From: Cryptomeria japonica
Lineage: Eukaryota > Streptophyta > Pinopsida > Cupressales > Cupressaceae
Direction: 5' to 3'
Assembly (NCBI RefSeq): GCF_030272615.1
Contig: NC_081408.1
Coordinates: forward strand, 604,801,673-604,865,672
Length of the DNA stretch: 64,000 bases
The notes beneath the pieces are model-generated. The model did no database searches, was not told the DNA's origin, and saw only the letters and a list, made by a program, of their open reading frames with translations. Positions 55,061 through 64,000 of this stretch are shown here, one piece after another; positions within the stretch are counted from its first letter, which is position 1; each line of letters starts with the position of its first letter. Position numbers and translations under genes: made by a program.

Positions 55061-56029
55061 TTTTTATTCAATTTTTAGAAACAAGAATTCTTCATTCGAG
55101 TCATCATCAACTTCATCTTCAGATGCATGTTCCTCAATAGAACATGAGCCCTTCTTCTCTCTTCTGTTAAAGATGCATCTTCTAAATTTATTTTTCTTTC
55201 TCATCATCAGCTGGTCTTTTATAGTCTTCTTTATAAGTGTAATAAGAAGCATTATGTCTAATTCTACCACAAGAAAAAAATTTCAAAGGTAACTTACCTT
55301 TATACTTTCTAGTGCCTCCTTGCAATCTTCTCAAAAAGTTTGCTTTAGCTTCATCCAAATCTCCATTGCATTCAAGATCATCGTGTCTTGACACATTAAA
55401 TGTTGTTTCTTTCTTTTCTCTTATATCTTCCTCCATTTCTAAAATTTCAAAAGATGCTAAGGTACTGGTAAGCTAATCAATAGTATACTTACTCAAATCA
55501 TTTCTTTTCTATTTGGCACGGCTTGTTGGCCTGTAGGATTTAGGATAGGTCAACAAGATCTTCTAAACAACATCACATTCATCCAAATTTCCATCGACAA
55601 CTCTAATACCATCAACATGACCAGTCACTCTATGAATATAGTTCTCAAACACCTTCATCTTCAATCATTCTCAAATACTCATTCATCTATTTTAGATTCA
55701 TCATCCTAGCCTACTTTGTCTTCAAACCTCATTCATATGCCAAACACAACTTGTTCCATAAAACTTTATCTTCTTTCAATCCTTTTACTATCCCAAACAT
55801 TGAATCACTCATACAACTGAAAATGATAGCTCTAGCCTTTGCATTAGTCTCCTTTAGTTTTATCTCATCCAAATTCTCAGAACCACCCGATGAAGCATGT
55901 ATAGCCAGTCATAATTATTTCTCATATTCCATTATGTAATGTCTCCAAATGCAAATCCATTCTCTCGCTCTAGTATGGAAAGTTTGGACCATCAAAGATT
56001 AGAACTTTGTAATGCATGTCTTGTGCCAT
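55061..56029 (-). pseudogene. Copia gag (many stops)
   Basis: The start at 56029 reads MAQDMHYKVLIFDGPNFPY followed by a stop, then ERMDLHLETLH. The middle is broken by several stops and frame changes (ETNAKARAIIFSCMSDSMFG, about 55860-55800). The C-terminal part (55436-55188) has QGGTRKYKGKLPLKFF and a ruined zinc knuckle (FSCGRIRHNASYY, three of four ligands lost or shifted). An acidic tail (SEDEVDDDSNEEFLFLK) leads toward protease. Confidence 0.75.
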
Positions 56030-56073
56030 ATCAAATCTACCCCAAGTGGTTAATCTTAGTCAAGAGGAACCTT

Positions 56074-56085
56074 GCTCTAATAAAA
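56074..56085 (-). other. Primer binding site (decayed)
   Basis: Minus strand TTTTATTAGAGC in the place of TGGTATCAGAGC, two bases inside the LTR. Confidence 0.65.
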
Positions 56086-56087
56086 AT

Positions 56088-57236
56088 TGTTTAACCCAAG
56101 GTAGAACTGAGAGGGGGGGTGAATCAATCCAAATAGAAATTTAATGCAACACATAAACAACTAATCAACAACACATATCCAACACATGAACACCAATATT
56201 TTCTACATATAAAACCCAAATGGGGAAAAACCACGGTGAGTACCTACCCACAAAATATATCCACTATGTATATCAGATTGCAACAAAAAGAGCTCACTTC
56301 TCTAGACTTGCAAACCAAGGCTAACTACTCTTAGGGCAAGATACAAAGGAGGACTTGCAAAACCTAAAGCTAACTGTAATAGGGCAAGATACAAAAAAGA
56401 TCTGATAAGAAGGATCTCCCAATCATGAAGTTGTCCTTGAAGTCTCCATTAAGTGATCAACATTAGCACACATAACTCAAACCTCAACTATCAACACTCT
56501 GTCTCACGAATCTACCATAGTGTCAAAACAACTTGCATATCATTCGAACACAACTCTTCTCTGTTGTTTTATTCTTTCAACTCACTCTACACTCAACACC
56601 TCATTACATACATAAGTTAATCACATTCATTTCTTATATACAAGATAGATCATAAAAGCTTGAACTAATTCATCTTGAACCAAAATATATCTTTCAAACC
56701 AAAAACACACACGCTGATCCACTATAGGAGAAAGAGGGGACCATAACACATCTTCCAAAGATTAATTCACTAATCCGCAATCACCGAAATATAACCAACA
56801 TCATACCAACACACTACTCATTTGTATAAGCAATTAACAATCAAAATATATTCTCCAATGCAAATAATCTAATCCGGATCTCCACACGCTATGGTGAGAC
56901 CCATTACACATCAAATTACATTTCATAAAATATATCTAGATCGAAAGATAAGTCTAGCATAGAATATAACAACCTACTATGAAATATACCACAACTTTCA
57001 GAGAACACAAAGATATTTGTAGACTACAAAACCAAAATATCCATGACACTAAAACCATAACCAAAGAAGCTAACATCAAACAATGTCAACAATGGTTTCT
57101 AAACTCAAACACTTCTAGAACAATTGCAACATCAACACAACTTGATATCTCTACACCAAAGACATTCTAGACCAACAACTATCAAGAACAACAAGTTTGA
57201 CATCAATGACAACCACAACAACACATTCTTCCAACA
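56088..57236 (-). repeat. Copia 5' LTR (minus strand, 1149 bp)
   Basis: It starts TGTTGGAAGAATG at 57236 and has the TTGTCATTGATGTCAA box (57212-57197). The hairpin block at about 56236-56205 has a decayed right arm, and the C-tract is at about 56108-56121. It ends TTAAACA next to the primer site. Confidence 0.82.
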
Positions 57237-60049
57237 ATATCAACACGTTGGGCTGAATTTAGAGGGATATCTTGGTTGAATGGGACAAATGTTGATTCCT
57301 ATGTGCAAACATTCGATTTGCCGGTGTTGGGTTACTAGGAATCAAAACTATAGGTCTATAGTTATGAGGTGTTTATTGTGCCCTTCTTGATAGACAAGGA
57401 CCTCTTCTTATTTCTCTCCCCTTTCTCTTATGTGGTGATAGTTGCAAGTACTCAAAAGGAGTTGCACTTATTCTTGTTTGTATCCATATCATATGTTGTT
57501 TTCACTAGATCTTCTTTGAACTAGAACTAGAGAGTCACTGGGCATGAATTTTTCACCTCAAAAGGCTAGAATTATTACAGTTCATACAAAAATAATAATA
57601 AATATGAAGCTATCTATGGATTGATTCAATTTCATCTTCAATCTATTGGTGGCTTATGGTGAAGTTGAGCCTCTAGAGAGAATTAATTTCCTTGATATGC
57701 CTCCTTAATACTACTTTAATGACAAGGAAAAGGGATAAGTGGATAACTGAAATAAAACCTATGAATCCTAGGAGGTGATTCACCAAACTTATATCATGTG
57801 CACTCATCTTGGTGGGTTTAATATCCCAAAAATGAGGGTACAATATATTGCATATCAATGAAAATAGGGGGTTTTTAAATTCAGTATCTAAAAAAATACA
57901 ATATTTGGTGAAAATAGGGGGTTTTAATTTGAGCCGTCTATTGGGAGGGGTTGACAAAAAGGGAGTTTAGGGCAATATTTTTTTTAAATAGAGGGATTCT
58001 TTAGTATGTCATGAACGCACATGATATAACCCAGGTTAACTAAGTGAAGCCTCTGTGGTCACAATCTATCTCGACAAATGGGCTCTTGTTTTTTCATAAC
58101 TAAGTTAGAAACATGCAATACATAAGTATTTCATAAGAAGGGTTTGAATTCATATATTTCTTGAAGTAAAACTAATGATTTTCACACTTTCAACCTATTA
58201 AAACCAATTATCACAACCTGGGATCTATAGTAATCATTTTGTTTTAGCATTCATTTGAGGATCATCCTTCTAACCTTTTGATCATCCTTTGGAGCATCCA
58301 TTTATTTTCTTCTTTGTAGGGCTTCTTCAAGATTAATGCATCCATTATGGAGTATGTCTATATTTTAAGGATGGATTGACATTTTTCTTGTCAACTCCAT
58401 GGACATGACATTGATAGATACTATGCAAGTTACTCGGTGACAATCCAATGAATGACAGTGAGTTAGGAGGCTTAATTTTGAACAAGAAAAAACAAGAAAA
58501 CCTTAACAATGCAACATGGACACCTTCCAAACTTAAAAAAACTCAAACATTCCTATTCACTTCTCTTGGTTGTCTTTGATTTCATCATACAACCGTTCTA
58601 CGCTAAACTACTTGTCCCTTTGATGAAATTAGAATCTTTCATCTATGTTGTCACTATCCTCCTTATACACAACATTTTCATGAGCTATTATACTCTCCTT
58701 GTGACCATGTTTTGTAACTTCAAATGCATCTTTGACTCTTGAGACTCTTGTCAAAATCTCCAAACTTAGTAGAATCTTTGAATTTGATTCCTTTTTGTTT
58801 GGAGATCATATATACTAATGTTTTGTTTATTGCAAATAATTTCGTTGTATATATTAATTCTATGAGTTTCCTAAGTATCATTAGTATCCTTCTTAAATGC
58901 AAACTAGGCATGACAAACTTCATTTATGAAACTGCAATGAACATTTAAGGAAACTACATAATTCAAAAATCTTGTTTTCTAATGGTCAATACTCTTAATA
59001 ACATGTTTCTAGTAGTTTGCTACCTCTGGTTCTTCATATTTTTACCTAAATCTACCTTACTATCCATTTAGTGTTATCCCAATATGACTTTCATTGAGGC
59101 TTTTCAAAATTGCTTACTAAACTACTGTAACTTTGATGCTTCCTAAGGGCTTATGACTATGCATTCTAGCACTGCATATTCATAGATGTCCATGCATACT
59201 TGGTGAGGTTAAAATGGGACTAGACTTTGACACAACTAGAATAGATGAAGCTTGACAACATTTATAATCATCATCCATAAGAATATTGCCCAAAATTATG
59301 CAAGATGTTATAGAGGCCTACTCATTGTGAATAAGAATTCACCATTTTTTTTTTTAAACATGATCTTCACTTATATATACCTTCTATCATTTCTCTCTTT
59401 ATGGGAATGGAGGAATAAGGTGTAGTAAGACTTACAGATATGTCTTGCATGAATCTCCATGATCCATTGTAGGTGAATAATTGTGTCATTCCTCCTTTTA
59501 GTCTCTAAGCTATTCTAGCCGCCATGGGTTATCATCCTCTTAAAACAAGGAGTTTAATCTATGGTTTCTCTTGAAAAACTTCATTCTCTAGCTAACATGA
59601 ATAAAATAACTCATAGTTGGCTAAGCTCTTGCCCATGTCTCAACCTCATTCATGGAATTATGACCATAGTTAAGAATCCTCAAACTTAAAATGAAGTTGT
59701 TGGTGCAATGTCGTAATTGTACTCCATTACAATTTAGTCCACATTTTGGCCCCTCTCCTTAGTTTTCATCTCCCAATGCTTAATTAGGGTGTGACTATGC
59801 TTGCATCATGCAGATTTGGCCTTATTTTCATTTCATAAACCGTATGACCCCTTGTTTCAGCCCCAAAATAGGGTAGGTCCAAGGCGTGGAGCTTTGGTCC
59901 TCACTGGGACTAGGGTGCCACACATTGGTCCTCCTCAATTGGGCCCCATTTTGAACCCCTCTTGCATTATCAAATTTCAGTGGGAAATCTCTCTCCATTT
60001 TGGCCTATGTCAGAAAATTAACATATTTTTTGATAGACAAATATATAAG
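57237..60049. other. Unassigned AT-rich DNA
   Basis: No ORF in these 2.8 kb has a recognisable domain. A 16-base phrase (TGAAAATAGGGGGTTTT) occurs twice about 50 bp apart (57859 and 57910). The 59700-60010 stretch is more GC-rich and contains a near-inverted pair (GGACTAGGGTGCC, TTGGTCCTC). It is probably old, unrecognised repeat and is the host of the Gypsy element to its right. Confidence 0.4.
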
Positions 60050-60877
60050 TGATGCAACCATAACCAATGAAACCCTCAAAAGAGAGCTAGCCGGCTTATG
60101 TAGCAAGAGTAACACAATGAAAGCAACCAGAAAACATAACAAGAAGACATAAACAGGTCATATTATTGCTTTAGAACTTATAGCAATCATCTGGTTATCA
60201 TCATATATTCATCAAAGAACATCTGGTAGTTAACCGGTTACATGTCGGCTTCAAGCCAGAAACAATCCAACCGGGACTCTAAGAATCAACCAAATCAGTA
60301 AATTCAAATATCAATCCTTATTCTCAATTCTACTTCTTCTACCCCTACAAATGATTATATAATATAATATTTATACCCGCCAGAACATATCTGGGTTGGC
60401 CTCATAAGATTACATTTACCAATGCAGGAAAATGAAACGTGTAATTAGGTTGGCTCTAAAAATTAAGAAACCTTTCCAAAAAATAACAACCACAAAGTGC
60501 AGTTCAGCAGGAAGGTTGACCACATGCCAAAGAACATCAGACAAGACCCAAAATAGATCCACACGCCAAGAATCATGCCGGTAATGAAGGAAAACCAATC
60601 GGTAAGCACAAGAACTGTCCCAGAACCCAGAAACAGTCAACCAAAAGCGATAACTGGCCGAAAAAGACCCTAAATGAACTAAAAAATATGGAATTAAGAA
60701 CATGAACCAGCCTGGAAACCAAAAATAAGATCTGCCACAAAAAAAAGCAACTATCGGTACCAACCGATAAGAACATAAAAAACTGCACAATGAACTAAAC
60801 AAGAACAAAACTAAAAGGAAATATTATTGGGTTGATGCAATATTTCTCATCGACCGGGGATGCTCTTGCATTAGACA
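60050..60877 (-). repeat. 3' LTR of the small Gypsy
   Basis: On the minus strand it starts TGTCTAATGCAAGAGC at 60877 and ends GGTTGCATCA. It contains two AACCGG(T) words and matches the right LTR throughout. Confidence 0.9.
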
Positions 60878-61441
60878 CCCCAGGTAGAAAGAAGATGTTC
60901 CATGAGAGGCAACTCATGAATATCTAAAAGGATTCAGAATAAAGACCCCATGCTCAATCTTGATCCAAACATCTTCCTTATCAACCAACCTCTTCTTTAA
61001 CTCTTTTGAAATCTCAACCAACTTCTCTAACCCCTGACCCTCTTTTTTTATCTTCCCTTGCTTCAGATCTGCACATTATCTATGTTTACTTCTCTCTTAG
61101 TTCTACAACTCTGATTTGTTTCTACTACAAGACTTCATCTAGTTTGTCTCCACAATCTCCCTATCATCTAGTTCCATCTGTCCATCGGGCTCATCTGTCA
61201 GATCCTTCTGCAGACTCATGTCATCCTCCGCTATAACCTCTGCAACCAGTTTCATCAAATCTGTCTACAACCCTTCCAATCTAACTTTTGCAACCAGTTT
61301 CTCAGTATTGCAACTTTTCCCAAGGTTCAAATTCTTCACCTCCTTCTCTTTCTCCTTCAAAGAGATCAAAGTGAACTTCTACCCATCCTTGTCAATAGTG
61401 ACTAGGTTTCTTCTACAGTTATAAATATCTCCTCTATCAAA
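60878..61441 (-). other. Region between protease and 3' LTR, no domain
   Basis: Minus-strand sequence continues the protease frame for a while (RNLVTIDKDGQKFTLISLKE) and then decays. The direct junction of protease linker to the purine tract marks the pol deletion. Confidence 0.6.
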
Positions 61442-61849
61442 CTACCAAGGTCTTCCCAACAAGACATGACAAGCACTCAAAGATACAATATAACACAAGA
61501 CCTCATCCCTGAAAGGCCCAATATTAAAATTCACCAAACACTGCTCCTTCACTTCCATTTTCTGATCATCTTGTAACCAACTTACCTCATAAGGACAAGG
61601 ATGCTCAAACGTCTTCAATCCAAGCTTCACAACCATCTCTTCAGATACTAAATTAGCAGTACTCATAGTATCCACAATAAACTTGTAACACTTACCACCT
61701 GATTTGCACATAGTCTGGAATAGACTCTTCCTTTGAGTAGATCTGATATCCTTTCTTCCGAACATAAGGGATTCTCCTTGCTCCGATGCACAGTCAAATT
61801 TGGTACCTTCACTTTCCAGTTCCTCATTTGCCACACAACTTCTTGCCAT
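61442..61849 (-). pseudogene. Gypsy aspartic protease (active site changed)
   Basis: The frame reads GGKCYKFIVDTMSTANLVSE, VVKLGLKTFEHPCPYEVSWL, EVKEQCLVNFNIGPFRDEVL and SACHVLLGRPW, then a stop. This is the retroviral-type protease of Gypsy elements, where the catalytic triplet is normally D-S/T-G; here it is DTM, so the flap-proximal Gly is lost. It cleaves the element polyprotein when active. Homology extends past the stop (FDRGDIYNCRRNL). The chosen ATG is inside the linker after gag and is not a true start. Confidence 0.85.
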
Positions 61850-61943
61850 TCCCTAATTACATTCATAGAATCTATGTTCGGTTTCTCCATACTGAAAAAT
61901 ATTTGTCGGGGAATTCTTTACCAGTACTACTATTGCCTTTCCT

Positions 61944-62818
61944 CTATGTTTTATGTTGTTCTTTACTCCACTTAGGTTTTGACTCATCTTCCTCATCTGG
62001 TTTTTTCTTCTTTGTACTCATTTGCCCTTTGAATTTCTCCTTCACTCTAGGGTAATTTGGTTCTCTTCTTCTCACCTTCTCCTTAGCCTTCAAAGCATAC
62101 TGGTAAGCTTCTTCAACTGTGGAAATCCTCAACATACTCATCTCATCCTGAATGTTAAATGTAAGTCCATTTATGTACCTCGCCACCTTTTCTTTGTTCA
62201 TCTCTCTATGTCCAGATCTAATCATCACCTTGTAGAATTCGTCAGTATATTCCTTCACAGTCATGTTTCTCTATTTCAGGTTCTGCAACTTCTTAAACAA
62301 TTCCAACTCATAGTTTCTCGGTATGAACTTGGCGTTCAATATTGCAACCATTTGTCTCCACCGAGTGATCTTCAATTCACCATTCTCTACTCTATCTTTC
62401 TGCAATTCTTTCCACCATAAGGTAGCATGCCCTTTCAACTTAGTTTGTGCCAACTGGACTCTCTGTAAGTCCTTGACATCCTCAAACTCAAAGTAATCCT
62501 CCAACTATTCGATCCAATCGATCAGATCCTTCGGGTTCAACATTCTAGAATAGTTTGAAACTTCAATTTTGTAAACTTTACTCGCTTGCTAGGGTTCCTC
62601 CGTAGACCATCCAAAGCATTCTGGATTTCATTCCTCACTTCACTCTTGAAGTACTCCATCTTCTGCTCCACCCTCTGAGGGTTTGTCCTCCTAGGTGACA
62701 TCTCCTCTTCCACTCTGGTCAACTGCCTCATCTCGGCGATGACTGTCAGTTGCAATTGCCTCATCTCGGCGATGACTGTCAGTTGCAATTGCCTCTTCTC
62801 GATGATTTGTCTACCCAA
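61944..62818 (-). pseudogene. Gypsy gag (frameshift and stop)
   Basis: The N-terminal frame (62818-62537) has an exact 11-residue duplication (QLQLTVIAEMR twice) and a basic end. After a frameshift near 62520 comes the gag core (YFEFEDVKDLQRVQLAQTKL, GHATLWWKELQKDRVENGEL, KFIPRNYELELFKKLQNLK). Past a stop at 62268-62270 the same register continues with MTVKEYTDEFYKVMIRSGHR and KVARYINGLTFNIQDEMSML to a Lys-rich end at 61944. No zinc knuckle is found before the stop. Confidence 0.87.
62726..62791. repeat. 33-bp exact tandem duplication in gag
   Basis: Two identical 33-bp units (starting CCTCATCTCGGCGATGACTG) lie at 62726-62758 and 62759-62791, and a third, degenerate part follows. Because 33 is a multiple of three, gag gains 11 residues without a frameshift. 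Perfect identity means the duplication is younger than the LTR divergence or was maintained. Confidence 0.95.
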
Positions 62819-62867
62819 AGGAATGCCTCAGGGTTCACAAACTCTTCCACCAGCCATTTCATAACCA

Positions 62868-62879
62868 TCTCTGATACCA
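62868..62879 (-). other. Primer binding site (tRNA-Met type)
   Basis: Minus strand TGGTATCAGAGA, two bases inside the 5' LTR. Confidence 0.88.
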
Positions 62880-62881
62880 TT

Positions 62882-63708
62882 TGATGCAGCCATAACTAGT
62901 GAAACCCTCAAGAGAGAGCTAACCAACTTATGCAGCAAGAAGAAACAACAACAAAAGCAACCATAAAACATAACAACAAGACATAAACATATCATATTAT
63001 TGCTTTAGAACTTCCAAAAACTATCCGGTTATCATCATATATTCATCAAAGAACAGCTGGTAGTTAACCGGTTACATGTAGGCTTCAAGCCAGATACAAT
63101 CCAACCGGGACTCTAAGAATCAACTGGATCACTAAATGCGAATCTCAATCCTTATTCTCGATTCTACTTCTTTTGTCCCTACAAATGATTACATGATATC
63201 ATATTTATACCTGTCGAAACATATATGGGTCAATCTCATAAGATTACATTTACTAATGTAGGAAAATAAAATGTGTAATTAGGTCAGTCCTAAGAATTAA
63301 GAACTCTTTCCAAAAAATAACAACCACGAAGTGCGGTTCAGCAGGAAGGTTTTCCACATGCCAAAGAACATCAGACAAGACCCGAAATAGATCCAAACGT
63401 CAAGAATCATGTTGGTAATGAAGGAAAATCAATCGATAAGCACAAGAACTATCCCAGAACCCAGAAATAGTCAATCGAAAGTGATAACTGACCGAAAAAG
63501 AACCCAAATGAACTGAAAATTTGAAATTAAGCACATGAGCCAGCCTAGAAACCAAAAATAAGATCTGTCACAAAAAGAAAGCAACTACCGGTACCAACCG
63601 ATAAGAACTTAGAAAATTGCACAATGAACTAAACAAGAACAAAAACTGAAAGGAAATATTTTTGGGTTGATGCAAGATTGCTCATTGACTAGGGATTCTC
63701 CTACATCA
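62882..63708 (-). repeat. 5' LTR of the small Gypsy
   Basis: On the minus strand it starts TGATGTAGGAGAATCC at 63708 and ends GGCTGCATCA next to the primer site. Mate of 60050-60877. Confidence 0.9.
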
Positions 63709-64000
63709 AAAAGGAGGTTTTCCCCTCTTGTTTTGATATACGTCAATAAGGAGATGAGGATACAAGAAAAAAATTATAATCATCAAGCATTCAAGCATTG
63801 AAGTATTCATCATCGAGCATCTCTAAAGATCTTCAATGCTGCAGTCTTCATTCATCAATTGTGGAGCATCATTACATCAATCATATGCAAGAATAAGTGT
63901 GTAATTAGGGATTTTTAATGTGCATGCCATTTCATACCACATATGTGATCACATTCGAGAAGCAAAGCATCATTATCAGTCATTGCAGTTCTTAGGTATA
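63709..64000. other. Flanking host DNA
   Basis: Continues the sequence left of 60050. CATCA/TCATC words are frequent; nothing coding is seen. Confidence 0.5.

Larger units (their letters stand above)
54022..57236 (-). mobile_element. Minus-strand Copia, 5' part with integrase deletion
   Basis: Minus-strand order is 5' LTR (57236-56088), primer site (56085-56074), gag (56029-about 55190), protease (about 55010-54880), a fusion point and the start of RT (about 54400-54022). The integrase core is missing. The RT continues, with a 159-bp overlap, at 45514-45310. Gag and RT style place it close to the elements at 4417 and 24917 but distinct from them. Confidence 0.8.
60050..63708 (-). mobile_element. 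Small Gypsy element with gag and protease only (minus strand)
   Basis: LTRs of 828 bp (60050-60877) and 827 bp (62882-63708) flank 2.0 kb of internal sequence. The primer site (62879-62868) and purine tract (ACCTGGGG, about 60885-60878) are in place, and flanks ATAAG and AAAAG agree at four of five bases. Gag and an aspartic protease remain; RT, RNase H and integrase are absent with no trace, so it is a non-autonomous derivative that would need an active relative. LTR divergence is near 10 percent by eye. Confidence 0.9.

Noticed and set aside
57673-61236. Several frames of 60-130 residues on both strands
   Set aside because: Low-complexity or hydrophobic, without start context or domain; those after 60050 are antisense to an LTR.
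1-64000. CRISPR arrays, operons, Shine-Dalgarno sites, prophage
   Set aside because: The tandem repeats are uniform minisatellites without spacers, and all coding content is plant LTR retrotransposon.
1-64000. tRNA genes
   Set aside because: The tRNA-like words found (TGGTATCAGAGC and variants) are retrotransposon primer sites of about 12 bases, not whole tRNAs.

Overview
This 64 kb window looks like intergenic DNA from a large, repeat-rich plant genome. Heavily nested LTR retrotransposons, LTRs of 1.1-4 kb, AT-rich composition and many old, stop-riddled copies suggest a gymnosperm, most likely a conifer; this is an inference from style, not a species call. I see no convincing host gene, rRNA, tRNA or CRISPR array. 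Nearly everything that can be named is Ty1/Copia or Ty3/Gypsy material, and every recognisable coding region carries stops, frameshifts, deletions or lost catalytic residues.

Layout. 1-4416: 3' end and 3' LTR of a plus-strand Copia element, the LTR split by a probable Gypsy solo LTR. 4417-7847: minus-strand Copia (gag, protease, integrase; 5' LTR 6550-7847). 7848-9375: host DNA with a Tat-like Gypsy LTR end. 9376-19359: three-layer nest, namely a short minus-strand Copia-like element (LTRs 9376-9701 and 19033-19359), a solo LTR in it (10691-12153), and a complete but dead plus-strand Copia (12497-18731, twin 364-bp LTRs). 20145-22329: solo LTR. 22621-24916: deleted minus-strand Copia. 24917-31412: plus-strand Copia (5' LTR to reverse transcriptase) with a solo LTR inside (27472-28998). 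31413-34183: LTR scrap, an integrase/RNase H chimera and a 3' LTR. 34184-39064: a retroelement carrying long unidentified charged ORFs, with its 3' LTR. 39065-45309: 5' part of a minus-strand Gypsy-like element, with a 21-bp minisatellite and a nested LTR. 45310-57236: a minus-strand Copia split by a full-length chromovirus-type Gypsy (45515-54021). 57237-60049: unassigned. 60050-63708: a small minus-strand Gypsy with gag and protease only. 63709-64000: flank.

Most LTRs here belong to one Copia superfamily recognisable without its genes: they start TGTTGG, carry a near-palindromic box (TTGTCATTGATGTCAA) close to the start, and near the end a block of CCTAACAGG-like repeats, a hairpin of form GTGG..CCC..GGG..CCAC, and a C-tract (TTCACCCCCCCTCTCAG). 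The hairpin stem changes in a compensatory way between copies. I regard that as the best candidate in the window for an undescribed functional signal. The other leading items are the 159-bp host duplication flanking the chromovirus, the unidentified ORF set at 34261-37545, and repeated Asp-to-Asn loss of the first integrase catalytic residue.

All boundaries were read by eye; percentages and counts are manual estimates.
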